NCBI RefSeq assembly: GCF_963455315.2
Contig: NW_027207273.1
Coordinates: forward strand, 496,001-560,000
DNA: 64,000 bases
Direction: 5' to 3'
DNA from: Globicephala melas
Lineage: Eukaryota > Chordata > Mammalia > Artiodactyla > Delphinidae
Of the stretch, positions 9,477-23,695 are shown piece after piece (position 1 is the stretch's first letter; the number at the start of each line of letters is the position of its first letter). The notes beneath the pieces were generated by a model. That model ran no database searches, was not told the origin of the DNA, and saw only the letters and a program-made list of their open reading frames with translations. A program made the translations under genes and the position numbers.

Positions 9477-11055
9477 AGGACAGGCCATGGAGAACTGGGA
9501 GCCTTGTTATGCTGATGGGCGGGATGTAAATTGCCAACAGCCACTCGGGAGAAGTGTATGGTGTTTCCTGAAACATCTAAAAAGCAAAGCAACAGAGCCT
9601 AGGGCACTTCCACTTATGGTCCTATAGCTTAGGGAAATGAAAATCAAAAAGACACAGCCACCCCAAAGTTTGGGACGGCTCTGTTTACAAGAACATCGTT
9701 TACGGTACAAGTTCAATATCGCAGAAAGTGAAAAATGGATGAAGAAGCTGTGGTACTTACGTACAATGCAATATCACTCAGCAATGACATCTATGTCATC
9801 AGCCCGTAGCAGCATAATGAGTGGATTCAGGTATGATGATTCTAACTGAAAGAAGTCACACAGAAAAAGAAACATCATAAGATATCACTAATACACGGAA
9901 TGTAAACTTGGCTACACAGGAACTGGATTACAAAACAGAACAGGGTATCAAATTGAGAAAACCAACTTATGCTTGCTTAAGGGGAAAGGTGAGTTGGGGT
10001 GCTGCATAAAACCAGAGATTGAAATGAGCACAGATAAAGTTCCTTAAGCCAAATATGGAATAGACAAGAGCTACTCCTTGCTCAACGAAATGGACTCAAC
10101 ACCCCATATTAAACGCCTAAGAATGTACCTGACTACTAAGTATCTTAAAACCTATGGATTGCTATGTCTCCGAAAGAGAATCAAGCGTGTGCACAGGGGC
10201 ATAAACGCAGCAGTGATAGGATTGGAGAGGTTCGGTGAGCAAATGAAGACCCTTTGAAGTCATATTGCATGGTACCCATTCCACGGGTCTCAACTCTCCA
10301 GGTTTAAGGGATTCTTCCTTCAGCTAAAACATGCATGTGGAACCCAGAGTATGATCAACCGTGTGATCGGGAGACGTGTTCAAATATGTCTCCGTTCTCG
10401 TCCCCTGGTACTCGGGTGCAACATTCCAGACGCTTTACTAACACTCTCCCGACTTGGAGAGTCAGTGCCTTTAACCTCCTGTTTGGCCCAGTTTGCAATT
10501 TCTGCGGAAGATGAACAGGAATAGGGAGAACCAATGAGAGACTAGCTGGAGGTGTCTGGACGGGCAAATTTAACTCTCATTTCCCACCAGGAAGAGGAGT
10601 TAACCAAAGGCTCAGCGTGCCTTGCCGGAACCACATTAGGGCCTGAAGCAATCCTGCGGTGTTGCGGCCAGCTCACAAGAAAGCGAGTTGAAGAAAGGAG
10701 CTCAGGGGCACTGTAATTCACAAACCTGCAGAGTTATAAATGACAGCTATCGTCCAAAAATATACTGAAGTAAGGCTGCCAAGAGGACTTGAAAGCGGGG
10801 CAGAATTGCAGGAAACCGATTTCAGGAGGTAGACTGGAATTGCATTGAAAGCATAGGAAAAGAGGCAGAACGTCCACAATGATGCACTTGGCCAAAAAGG
10901 GCGTATGCGTTTTTTCCTGAATATATTCAGGAAAAAACGCATACGCCCTTTTTGGCCAACCAAGCAAGCTTGCAAAGGAAATCTGCACTACAATGAAGTC
11001 TCACTTCCCCCCGGTCAAAAGGGCCATCTGAAAAAAGTGTAAAATCCAGAAAGGC
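9477..11055 (+). repeat. Satellite unit 7, type C (1,579 bp), tandem duplicate of unit 6
   Basis: Shares with unit 6 every C marker plus 716c, 1123g and 1146t, a combination found nowhere else. It looks like a one-unit duplication, and is the last 1,579-bp copy in the window. Confidence 0.97.
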
Positions 11056-12635
11056 AGGACAGGCCATGGAGAACTGGGAGCCTTGTTATGCTGATGGGCG
11101 GGATGTAAATTGCCAACAGCCACTCGGGAGAAGTGTATGGTGTTTCCTGAAACATCTAAAAAACAAAGCAACAGAGCCTAGGGCACTTCCACTTATGGTC
11201 CTATAGCTTAGGGAAATGAAAATCAAAAAGACACAGCCACCCCAAAGTTTGGGACGGCTCTGTTTACAAGAACCTCGTTTACGGTACAAGTTCAATATCG
11301 CAGAAAGTGAAAAATGGATGAAGAAGTTGTGGTACTTACGTACAATGCAATATCACTCAGCAATGACATCTATGTCATCAGGCCCGTAGCAGCATAATGA
11401 GTGGATTCAGGTATGATGATTCTAACTGAAAGAAGTCACACAGAAAAAGAAACATCATAAGATATCACTAATACACGGAATGTAAACTTGTCTACACAGG
11501 AACTGGATTACCAAACAGAACAGGGTCTCAAATTTAGAAAACCAACTTATGCTTGCTTAAGGGGAAAGGTGAGTTGAGGTGCTGCATAAAACCAGAGATT
11601 GAAATGAGCACAGATAAAGTTCCTTAAGCCAAATATGGAATAGACAAGAGCTACTCCTTGCTCAACGAAATGGACTCAACCCCCCATATTAAACGCCTAA
11701 GAATGTACCTGACTAGTAAGTATCTTAAAACCTATGGATTGCTATGTCTCCGAAAGAGAATCAAGCGTGTGTACAGGGGCATAAACGCAGCAGTGATAGG
11801 ATTGGAGAGGTTCGGTGAGCTAATGAAGACCCTTTGAAGTCATATTGCATGGTACCCATTCCACGGGTCTCAACTCTCCAGGTTTAAGGGATTCTTACTT
11901 CAGCTAAAACATGCATGTGGAACCCAGAGTATGATCAACCGTGTGATCGGGAGACGTGTTCAAATATGTCTCCGTTCTCGTCCCCTGGTACTCGGGTTCA
12001 ACATTCCAGACGCTTTACTAACACTCTCTCGACTTGGAGAGTCAGTGCCTTTAACCTCCTGTTTGGCCCAGTTTGCAATTTCTGCGGAAGATGAACAGGA
12101 ATAGGGAGAACCAATGAGAGACTAGCTGGAGGTGTCTGGACGGGCAAATTTAACTCTCATTTCCCACCAGGAAGAGGAATTAACCAAAGGCTCAGCGTGC
12201 CGTGCCGGAACCAGATTAGGGCCTGAAGCAATCCTGCGGTGTTGCGGCCAGCTCACAAGAAAGCGAGTTGAAGAAAGGAGCTCAGGGGCACTGTAATTCA
12301 CAAACCTGCAGAGTTATAAATGACAGCTATCGTCCAAAAATATACTGAAGTAAGGCTGCCAAGAGGACTTGAAAGCGGGGCAGAATTGCAGGAAACCGAT
12401 TTCAGGAGGTAGACTGGAATTGCATTGAAAGCATAGGAAAAGAGGCAGAACGTCCACAATGATGCACTTGGCCAAAAAGGGCGTATGCGTTTTTTCCTGA
12501 ATATATTCAGGAAAAAACGCATACGCCCTTTTTGGCCAACCAAGCAAGCTTGCAAAGGAAATCTGCACTACAATGAAGTCTCACTTCCCCCCGGTCAAAA
12601 GGGCCATCTGAAAAAAGTGTAAAATCCAGAAAGGC
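11056..12635 (+). repeat. Satellite unit 8, type D
   Basis: First D copy: 108a, 435t, 456c, 625c, 765t, 841a, 942t, 973t and 1158g. It lacks the 1030a and 1321a present in later D units, so it resembles the older state of that type. From here every unit is 1,580 bp. Confidence 0.97.
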
Positions 12636-14215
12636 AGGACAGGCCATGGAGAACTGGGAGCCTTGTTATGCTGATGGGCGGGATGTAAATTGCCAACAGC
12701 CACTCGGGAGAAGTGTATGGTGTTTCCTGAAACATCTAAAAAGCAAAGCAACAGAGCCTAGGGCACTTCCACTTATGGTCCTATAGCTTAGGGAAATGAA
12801 AATCAAAAAGACACAGCCACCCCAAAGTTTGGGACGGCTCTGTTTACAAGAACCTCGTTTACGGTACAAGTTCAATATCGCAGAAAGTGAAAAATGGATG
12901 AAGAAGTTGTGGTACTTACGTACAATGCAATATCACTCAGCAATGACATCTATGTCATCAGGCCCGTAGCAGCATAATGAGTGGATTCAGGTATGATGAT
13001 TCTAACTGAAAGAAGTCACACAGAAAAAGAAACATCATAAGATATCACTAATACACGGAATGTAAACTTGGCTACACAGGAACTGGATTACAAAACAGAA
13101 CAGGGTCTCAAATTTAGAAAACCAACTTATGCTTGCTTAAGGGGAAAGGTGAGTTGAGGTGCTGCATAAAACCAGAGATTGAAATGAGCACAGATAAAGT
13201 TCCTTAAGCCAAATATGGAATAGACAAGAGCTACTCCTTGCTCAACGAAATGGACTCAACACCCCATATTAAACGCCTAAGAATGTACCTGACTAGTAAG
13301 TATCTTAAAACCTATGGATTGCTATGTCTCCAAAAGAGAATCAAGCGTGTGTACAGGGGCATAAACGCAGCAGTGATAGGATTGGAGAGGTTCGGTGAGC
13401 AAATGAAGACCCTTTGAAGTCATATTGCATGGTACCCATTCCACGGGTCTCAACTCTCCAGGTTTAAGGGATTCTTCCTTCAGCTAAAACATGCATGTGG
13501 AACCCAGAGTATGATCAACCGTGTGATCGGGAGACGTGTTCAAATATGTCTCCGTTCTCGTCCCCTGGTACTCGGGTGCAACATTCCAGACGCTTTACTA
13601 ACACTCTCCCGACTTGGAGAGTCAGTGCCTTTAACCTCCTGTTTGGCCCAGTTTGCAATTTCTGCGGAAGATGAACAGGAATAGGGAGAACCAATGAGAG
13701 ACTAGCTGGAGGTGTCTGGACGGGCAAATTTAACTCTCATTTCCCACCAGGAAGAGGAATTAACCAAAGGCTCAGCGTGCCGTGCCGGAACCACATTAGG
13801 GCCTGAAGCAATCCTGCGGTGTTGCGGCCAGCTCACAAGAAAGCAAGTTGAAGAAAGGAGCTCAGGGGCACTGTAATTCACAAACCTGCAGAGTTATAAA
13901 TGACAGCTATCGTCCAAAAATATACTGAAGTAAGGCTGCCAAGAGGACTTGAAAGCGGGGCAGAATTGCAGGAAACCGATTTCAGGAGGTAGACTGGAAT
14001 TGCATTGAAAGCATAGGAAAAGAGGCAGAACGTCCACAATGATGCACTTGGCCAAAAAGGGCGTATGCGTTTTTTCCTGAATATATTCAGGAAAAAACGC
14101 ATACGCCCTTTTTGGCCAACCAAGCAAGCTTGCAAAGGAAATCTGCACTACAATGAAGTCTCACTTCCCCCCGGTCAAAAGGGCCATCTGAAAAAAGTGT
14201 AAAATCCAGAAAGGC
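12636..14215 (+). repeat. Satellite unit 9, type L
   Basis: L type: 108g, 435g, 456a, 521a, 628c. Two private CpG changes, 696a and 1209a, set it apart from units 13 and 18. Confidence 0.97.
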
Positions 14216-15795
14216 AGGACAGGCCATGGAGAACTGGGAGCCTTGTTATGCTGATGGGCGGGATGTAAATTGCCAACAGCCACTCGGGAGAAGTGTATGG
14301 TGTTTCCTGAAACATCTAAAAAACAAAGCAACAGAGCCTAGGGCACTTCCACTTATGGTCCTATAGCTTAGGGAAATGAAAATCAAAAAGACACAGCCAC
14401 CCCAAAGTTTGGGACGGCTCTGTTTACAAGAACCTCGTTTACGGTACAAGTTCAATATCGCAGAAAGTGAAAAATGGATGAAGAAGTTGTGGTACTTACG
14501 TACAATGCAATATCACTCAGCAATGACATCTATGTCATCAGGCCCGTAGCAGCATAATGAGTGGATTCAGGTACGATGATTCTAACTGAAAGAAGTCACA
14601 CAGAAAAAGAAACATCATAAGATATCACTAATACACGGAATGTAAACTTGTCTACACAGGAACTGGATTACCAAACAGAACAGGGTCTCAAATTTAGAAA
14701 ACCAACTTATGCTTGCTTAAGGGGAAAGGTGAGTTGAGGTGCTGCATAAAACCAGAGATTGAAATGAGCACAGATAAAGTTCCTTAAGCCAAATATGGAA
14801 TAGACAAGAGCTACTCCTTGCTCAACGAAATGGACTCAACACCCCATATTAAACGCCTAAGAATGTACCTGACTAGTAAGTATCTTAAAACCTATGGATT
14901 GCTATGTCTCCGAAAGAGAATCAAGCGTGTGCACAGGGGCATAAACGCAGCAGTGATAGGATTGGAGAGGTTCGGTGAGCAAATGAAGACCCTTTGAAGT
15001 CATATTGCATGGTACCCATTCCACGGGTCTCAACTCTCCAGGTTTAAGGGATTCTTCCTTCAGCTAAAACATGCATGTGGAACCCAGAGTATGATCAACC
15101 GTGTGATCGGGAGACGTGTTCAAATATGTCTCCATTCTCGTCCCCTGGTACTCGGGTGCAACATTCCAGACGCTTTACTAACACTCTCCCGACTTGGAGA
15201 GTCAGTGCCTTTAACCTCCTGTTTGGCCCAGTTTGCAATTTCTGCGGAAGATGAACAGGAATAGGGAGAACCAATGAGAGACTAGCTGGAGGTGTCTGGA
15301 CAGGCAAATTTAACTCTCATTTCCCACCAGGAAGAGGAGTTAACCAAAGGCTCAGCGTGCCGTGCCGGAACCACATTAGGGCCTGAAGCAATCCTGCGGT
15401 GTTGCGGCCAGCTCACAAGAAAGCGAGTTGAAGAAAGGAGCTCAGGGGCACTGTAATTCACAAACCTGCAGAGTTATAAATGACAGCTATCGTCCAAAAA
15501 TATACTGAAGTAAGGCTGCCAAGAGGACTTGAAAGCGGGGCAGAATTGCAGGAAACCGATTTCAGGAGGTAGACTGGAATTGCATTGAAAGCATAGGAAA
15601 AGAGGCAGAACGTCCACAATGATGCACTTGGCCAAAAAGGGCGTATGCGTTTTTTCCTGAATATATTCAGGAAAAAACGCATACGCCCTTTTTGGCCAAC
15701 CAAGCAAGCTTGCAAAGGAAATCTGCACTACAATGAAGTCTCACTTCCCCCCGGTCAAAAGGGCCATCTGAAAAAAGTGTAAAATCCAGAAAGGC
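14216..15795 (+). repeat. Satellite unit 10, B/A mosaic
   Basis: The left half has B markers (108a, 358c, 435t, 456c, 479t, 521a). The right half has A markers (716c, 918a, 1085a, 1123g). The switch lies between about 14737 and 14931, probably before 14841. It keeps the G after 326. Confidence 0.95.
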
Positions 15796-17375
15796 AGGAC
15801 AGGCCATGGAGAACTGGGAGCCTTGTTATGCTGATGGGCGGGATGTAAATTGCCAACAGCCACTCGGGAGAAGTGTATGGTGTTTCCTGAAACATCTAAA
15901 AAACAAAGCAACAGAGCCTAGGGCACTTCCACTTATGGTCCTATAGCTTAGGGAAATGAAAATCAAAAAGACACAGCCACCCCAAAGTTTGGGACGGCTC
16001 TGTTTACAAGAACCTCGTTTACGGTACAAGTTCAATATCGCAGAAAGTGAAAAATGGATGAAGAAGTTGTGGTACTTACGTACAATGCAATATCACTCAG
16101 CAATGACATCTATGTCATCAGGCCCGTAGCAGCATAATGAGTGGATTCAGGTATGATGATTCTAACTGAAAGAAGTCACACAGAAAAAGAAACATCATAA
16201 GATATCACTAATACACGGAATGTAAACTTGTCTACACAGGAACTGGATTACCAAACAGAACAGGGTCTCAAATTTAGAAAACCAACTTATGCTTGCTTAA
16301 GGGGAAAGGTGAGTTGAGGTGCTGCATAAAACCAGAGATTGAAATGAGCACAGATAAAGTTCCTTAAGCCAAATATGGAATAGACAAGAGCTACTCCTTG
16401 CTCAACGAAATGGACTCAACCCCCCATATTAAACGCCTAAGAATGTACCTGACTAGTAAGTATCTTAAAACCTATGGATTGCTATGTCTCCGAAAGAGAA
16501 TCAAGCGTGTGTACAGGGGCATAAACGCAGCAGTGATAGGATTGGAGAGGTTCGGTGAGCTAATGAAGACCCTTTGAAGTCATATTGCATGGTACCCATT
16601 CCACGGGTCTCAACTCTCCAGGTTTAAGGGATTCTTACTTCAGCTAAAACATGCATGTGGAACCCAGAGTATGATCAACCGTGTGATCGGGAGACGTGTT
16701 CAAATATGTCTCCGTTCTCGTCCCCTGGTACTCGGGTTCAACATTCCAGACGCTTTACTAACACTCTCTCGACTTGGAGAGTCAGTGCCTTTAACCTCCT
16801 GTTTGGCCCAGTTTGCAATTTCTGCAGAAGATGAACAGAAATAGGGAGAACCAATGAGAGACTAGCTGGAGGTGTCTGGACGGGCAAATTTAACTCTCAT
16901 TTCCCACCAGGAAGAGGAATTAACCAAAGGCTCAGCGTGCCGTGCCGGAACCAGATTAGGGCCTGAAGCAATCCTGCGGTGTTGCGGCCAGCTCACAAGA
17001 AAGCGAGTTGAAGAAAGGAGCTCAGGGGCACTGTAATTCACAAACCTGCAGAGTTATAAATGACAGCTATCGTCCAAAAATATACTGAAGTAAGGCTGCC
17101 AAGAGGACTTGAAAGCGGGGCAGAATTGCAGGAAACCGATTTCAGGAGGTAGACTGGAATTGCATTGAAAGCATAGGAAAAGAGGCAGAACGTCCACAAT
17201 GATGCACTTGGCCAAAAAGGGCGTATGCGTTTTTTCCTGAATATATTCAGGAAAAAACGCATACGCCCTTTTTGGCCAACCAAGCAAGCTTGCAAAGGAA
17301 ATCTGCACTACAATGAAGTCTCACTTCCCCCCGGTCAAAAGGGCCATCTGAAAAAAGTGTAAAATCCAGAAAGGC
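15796..17375 (+). repeat. Satellite unit 11, type D
   Basis: Close to unit 8 (841a, 942t, 973t, 1158g) with 1030a and a private 1043a. It starts the first pentamer round. Confidence 0.97.
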
Positions 17376-18955
17376 AGGACAGGCCATGGAGAACTGGGAG
17401 CCTTGTTATGCTGATGGGCGGGATGTAAATTGCCAACAGCCACTCGGGAGAAGTGTATGGTGTTTCCTGAAACATCTAAAAAGCAAAGCAACAGAGCCTA
17501 GGGCATTTCCACTTATGGTCCTATAGCTTAGGGAAATGAAAATCAAAAAGACACAGCCACCCCAAAGTTTGGGACGGCTCTGTTTACAAGAACCTCGTTT
17601 ACGGTACAAGTTCAATATCGCAGAAAGTGAAAAATGGATGAAGAAGTTGTGGTACTTACGTACAATGCAATATCACTCAGCAATGACATCTATGTCATCA
17701 GGCCCGTAGCAGCATAATGAGTGGATTCAGGTATGATGATTCTAACTGAAAGAAGTCACACAGAAAAAGAAACATCATAAGATATCACTAATACACGGAA
17801 TGTAAACTTGGCTACACAGGAACTGGATTACAAAACAGAACAGGGTCTCAAATTTAGAAAACCAACTTATGCTTGCTTAAGGGGAAAGGTGAGTTGAGGT
17901 GCTGCATAAAACCAGAGATTGAAATGAGCACAGATAAAGTTCCTTAAGCCAAATATGGAATAGACAAGAGCTACTCCTTGCTCAACGAAATGGACTCAAC
18001 ACCTCATATTAAACGCCTAAGAATGTACCTGACTAGTAAGTATCTTAAAACCTATGGATTGCTATGTCTCCGAAAGAGAATCAAGCGTGTGTACAGGGGC
18101 ATAAACGCAGCAGTGATAGGATTGGAGAGGTTCGGTGAGCAAATGAAGACCCTTTGAAGTCATATTGCATGGTACCCATTCCACGGGTCTCAACTCTCCA
18201 GGTTTAAGGGATTCTTCCTTCAGCTAAAACATGCATGTGGAACCCAGAGTATGATCAACCGTGTGATCGGGAGACGTGTTCAAATATGTCTCCGTTCTCG
18301 TCCCCTGGTACTCGGGTGCAACATTCCAGACGCTTTACTAACACTCTCCCGACTTGGAGAGTCAGTGCCTTTAACCTCCTGTTTGGCCCAGTTTGCAATT
18401 TCTGCGGAAGATGAACAGGAATAGGGAGAACCAATGAGAGACTAGCTGGAGGTGTCTGGACGGGCAAATTTAACTCTCATTTCCCACCAGGAAGAGGAAT
18501 TAACCAAAGGCTCAGCGTGCCGTGCCGGAACCACATTAGGGCCTGAAGCAATCCTGCGGTGTTGCGGCCAGCTCACAAGAAAGCGAGTTGAAGAAAGGAG
18601 CTCAGGGGCACTGTAATTCACAAACCTGCAGAGTTATAAATGACAGCTATCGTCCAAAAATATACTGAAGTAAGGCTGCCAAGAGGACTTGAAAGCGGGG
18701 CAGAATTGCAGGAAACCGATTTCAGGAGGTAGACTGGAATTGCATTGAAAGCATAGGAAAAGAGGCAGAACGTCCACAATGATGCACTTGGCCAAAAAGG
18801 GCGTATGCGTTTTTTCCTGAATATATTCAGGAAAAAACGCATACGCCCTTTTTGGCCAACCAAGCAAGCTTGCAAAGGAAATCTGCACTACAATGAAGTC
18901 TCACTTCCCCCCGGTCAAAAGGGCCATCTGAAAAAAGTGTAAAATCCAGAAAGGC
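17376..18955 (+). repeat. Satellite unit 12, type T
   Basis: T type is defined by 628t on an otherwise L-like background. Private 131t. Confidence 0.97.
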
Positions 18956-20535
18956 AGGACAGGCCATGGAGAACTGGGAGCCTTGTTATGCTGATGGGCG
19001 GGATGTAAATTGCCAACAGCCACTCGGGAGAAGTGTATGGTGTTTCCTGAAACATCTAAAAAGCAAAGCAACAGAGCCTAGGGCACTTCCACTTATGGTC
19101 CTATAGCTTAGGGAAATGAAAATCAAAAAGACACAGCCACCCCAAAGTTTGGGACGGCTCTGTTTACAAGAACCTCGTTTACGGTACAAGTTCAATATCG
19201 CAGAAAGTGAAAAATGGATGAAGAAGTTGTGGTACTTACGTACAATGCAATATCACTCAGCAATGACATCTATGTCATCAGGCCCGTAGCAGCATAATGA
19301 GTGGATTCAGGTATGATGATTCTAACTGAAAGAAGTCACACAGAAAAAGAAACATCATAAGATATCACTAATACACGGAATGTAAACTTGGCTACACAGG
19401 AACTGGATTACAAAACAGAACAGGGTCTCAAATTTAGAAAACCAACTTATGCTTGCTTAAGGGGAAAGGTGAGTTGAGGTGCTGCATAAAACCAGAGATT
19501 GAAATGAGCACAGATAAAGTTCCTTAAGCCAAATATGGAATAGACAAGAGCTACTCCTTGCTCAACGAAATGGACTCAACACCCCATATTAAACGCCTAA
19601 GAATGTACCTGACTAGTAAGTATCTTAAAACCTATGGATTGCTATGTCTCCGAAAGAGAATCAAGCGTGTGTACAGGGGCATAAACGCAGCAGTGATAGG
19701 ATTGGAGAGGTTCGGTGAGCAAATGAAGACCCTTTGAAGTCATATTGCATGGTACCCATTCCACGGGTCTCAACTCTCCAGGTTTAAGGGATTCTTCCTT
19801 CAGCTAAAACATGCATGTGGAACCCAGAGTATGATCAACCGTGTGATCGGGAGACGTGTTCAAATATGTCTCCGTTCTCGTCCCCTGGTACTCGGGTGCA
19901 ACATTCCAGACGCTTTACTAACACTCTCCCGACTTGGAGAGTCAGTGCCTTTAACCTCCTGTTTGGCCCAGTTTGCAATTTCTGCGGAAGATGAACAGGA
20001 ATAGGGAGAACCAATGAGAGACTAGCTGGAGGTGTCTGGACGGGCAAATTTAACTCTCATTTCCCACCAGGAAGAGGAATTAACCAAAGGCTCAGCGTGC
20101 CGTGCCGGAACCACATTAGGGCCTGAAGCAATCCTGCGGTGTTGCGGCCAGCTCACAAGAAAGCGAGTTGAAGAAAGGAGCTCAGGGGCACTGTAATTCA
20201 CAAACCTGCAGAGTTATAAATGACAGCTATCGTCCAAAAATATACTGAAGTAAGGCTGCCAAGAGGACTTGAAAGCGGGGCAGAATTGCAGGAAACCGAT
20301 TTCAGGAGGTAGACTGGAATTGCATTGAAAGCATAGGAAAAGAGGCAGAACGTCCACAATGATGCACTTGGCCAAAAAGGGCGTATGCGTTTTTTCCTGA
20401 ATATATTCAGGAAAAAACGCATACGCCCTTTTTGGCCAACCAAGCAAGCTTGCAAAGGAAATCTGCACTACAATGAAGTCTCACTTCCCCCCGGTCAAAA
20501 GGGCCATCTGAAAAAAGTGTAAAATCCAGAAAGGC
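18956..20535 (+). repeat. Satellite unit 13, type L
   Basis: 628c, 108g, 521a, no private change seen. Matches unit 18. Confidence 0.97.
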
Positions 20536-22115
20536 AGGACAGGCCATGGAGAACTGGGAGCCTTGTTATGCTGATGGGCGGGATGTAAATTGCCAACAGC
20601 CACTCGGGAGAAGTGTATGGTGTTTCCTGAAACATCTAAAAAACAAAGCAACAGAGCCTAGGGCACTTCCACTTATGGTCCTATAGCTTAGGGAAATGAA
20701 AATCAAAAAGACACAGCCACCCCAAAGTTTGGGACGGCTCTGTTTACAAGAACCTCGTTTACGGTACAAGTTCAATATCGCAGAAAGTGAAAAATGGATG
20801 AAGAAGTTGTGGTACTTACGTACAATGCAATATCACTCAGCAATGACATCTATGTCATCAGGCCCGTAGCAGCATAATGAGTGGATTCAGGTATGATGAT
20901 TCTAACTGAAAGAAGTCACACAGAAAAAGAAACATCATAAGATATCACTAATACACGGAATGTAAACTTGTCTACACAGGAACTGGATTACCAAACAGAA
21001 CAGGGTCTCAAATTTAGAAAACCAACTTATGCTTGCTTAAGGGGAAAGGTGAGTTGAGGTGCTGCATAAAACCAGAGATTGAAATGAGCACAGATAAAGT
21101 TCCTTAAGCCAAATATGGAATAGACAAGAGCTACTCCTTGCTCAACGAAATGGACTCAACCCCCCATATTAAACGCCTAAGAATGTACCTGACTAGTAAG
21201 TATCTTAAAACCTATGGATTGCTATGTCTCCGAAAGAGAATCAAGCGTGTGTACAGGGGCATAAACGCAGCAGTGATAGGATTGGAGAGGTTCGGTGAGC
21301 TAATGAAGACCCTTTGAAGTCATATTGCATGGTACCCATTCCACGGGTCTCAACTCTCCAGGTTTAAGGGATTCTTACTTCAGCTAAAACATGCATGTGG
21401 AACCCAGAGTATGATCAACCGTGTGATCGGGAGACGTGTTCAAATATGTCTCCGTTCTCGTCCCCTGGTACTCGGGTTCAACATTCCAGACGCTTTACTA
21501 ACACTCTCTCGACTTGGAGAGTCAGTGCCTTTAACCTCCTGTTTGGCCCAGTTTGCAATTTCTGCAGAAGATGAACAGGAATAGGGAGAACCAATGAGAG
21601 ACTAGCTGGAGGTGTCTGGACGGGCAAATTTAACTCTCATTTCCCACCAGGAAGAGGAATTAACCAAAGGCTCAGCGTGCCGTGCCGGAACCACATTAGG
21701 GCCTGAAGCAATCCTGCGGTGTTGCGGCCAGCTCACAAGAAAGCGAGTTGAAGAAAGGAGCTCAGGGGCACTGTAATTCACAAACCTGCAGAGTTATAAA
21801 TGACAGCTATCGTCCAAAAATATACTGAAGTAAGGCTGCCAAGAGGACTTGAAAGCAGGGCAGAATTGCAGGAAACCGATTTCAGGAGGTAGACTGGAAT
21901 TGCATTGAAAGCATAGGAAAAGAGGCAGAACGTCCACAATGATGCACTTGGCCAAAAAGGGCGTATGCGTTTTTTCCTGAATATATTCAGGAAAAAACGC
22001 ATACGCCCTTTTTGGCCAACCAAGCAAGCTTGCAAAGGAAATCTGCACTACAATGAAGTCTCACTTCCCCCCGGTCAAAAGGGCCATCTGAAAAAAGTGT
22101 AAAATCCAGAAAGGC
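20536..22115 (+). repeat. Satellite unit 14, type D
   Basis: D markers plus 1030a, 1158c and 1321a. Reads as identical to units 19 and 21. Confidence 0.97.
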
Positions 22116-23695
22116 AGGACAGGCCATGGAGAACTGGGAGCCTTGTTATGCTGATGGGCGGGATGTAAATTGCCAACAGCCACTCGGGAGAAGTGTATGG
22201 TGTTTCCTGAAACATCTAAAAAGCAAAGCAACAGAGCCTAGGGCACTTCCACTTATGGTCCTATAGCTTAGGGAAATGAAAATCAAAAAGACACAGCCAC
22301 CCCAAAGTTTGGGACGGCTCTGTTTACAAGAACCTCGTTTACGGTACAAGTTCAATATCGCAGAAAGTGAAAAATGGATGAAGAAGTTGTGGTACTTACG
22401 TACAATGCAATATCACTCAGCAATGACATCTATGTCATCAGGCCCGTAGCAGCATAATGAGTGGATTCAGGTATGATGATTCTAACTGAAAGAAGTCACA
22501 CAGAAAAAGAAACATCATAAGATATCACTAATACACGGAATGTAAACTTGGCTACACAGGAACTGGATTACAAAACAGAACAGGGTCTCAAATTTAGAAA
22601 ACCAACTTATGCTTGCTTAAGGGGAAAGGTGAGTTGAGGTGCTGCATAAAACCAGAGATTGAAATGAGCACAGATAAAGTTCCTTAAGCCAAATATGGAA
22701 TAGACAAGAGCTACTCCTTGCTCAACGAAATGGACTCAACACCTCATATTAAACGCCTAAGAATGTACCTGACTAGTAAGTATCTTAAAACCTATGGATT
22801 GCTATGTCTCCGAAAGAGAATCAAGCGTGTGTACAGGGGCATAAACGCAGCAGTGATAGGATTGGAGAGGTTCGGTGAGCAAATGAAGACCCTTTGAAGT
22901 CATATTGCATGGTACCCATTCCACGGGTCTCAACTCTCCAGGTTTAAGGGATTCTTCCTTCAGCTAAAACATGCATGTGGAACCCAGAGTATGATCAACC
23001 GTGTGATCGGGAGACGTGTTCAAATATGTCTCCGTTCTCGTCCCCTGGTACTCGGGTGCAACATTCCAGACGCTTTACTAACACTCTCCCGACTTGGAGA
23101 GTCAGTGCCTTTAACCTCCTGTTTGGCCCAGTTTGCAATTTCTGCGGAAGATGAACAGGAATAGGGAGAACCAATGAGAGACTAGCTGGAGGTGTCTGGA
23201 CGGGCAAATTTAACTCTCATTTCCCACCAGGAAGAGGAATTAACCAAAGGCTCAGCGTGCCGTGCCGGAACCACATTAGGGCCTGAAGCAATCCTGCGGT
23301 GTTGCGGCCAGCTCACAAGAAAGCGAGTTGAAGAAAGGAGCTCAGGGGCACTGTAATTCACAAACCTGCAGAGTTATAAATGACAGCTATCGTCCAAAAA
23401 TATACTGAAGTAAGGCTGCCAAGAGGACTTGAAAGCGGGGCAGAATTGCAGGAAACCGATTTCAGGAGGTAGACTGGAATTGCATTGAAAGCATAGGAAA
23501 AGAGGCAGAACGTCCACAATGATGCACTTGGCCAAAAAGGGCGTATGCGTTTTTTCCTGAATATATTCAGGAAAAAACGCATACGCCCTTTTTGGCCAAC
23601 CAAGCAAGCTTGCAAAGGAAATCTGCACTACAATGAAGTCTCACTTCCCCCCGGTCAAAAGGGCCATCTGAAAAAAGTGTAAAATCCAGAAAGGC
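22116..23695 (+). repeat. Satellite unit 15, type T
   Basis: 628t, no private change seen. Matches units 17 and 20. Confidence 0.97.

Larger units (their letters stand above)
15796..23695 (+). repeat. Pentamer higher-order repeat D-T-L-D-T, round 1
   Basis: Units 11-15. The order D, T, L, D, T is repeated exactly by units 16-20. Differences between rounds are few: 131 in unit 12, and 841, 1043, 1158 and 1321 in unit 11. Confidence 0.85.
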
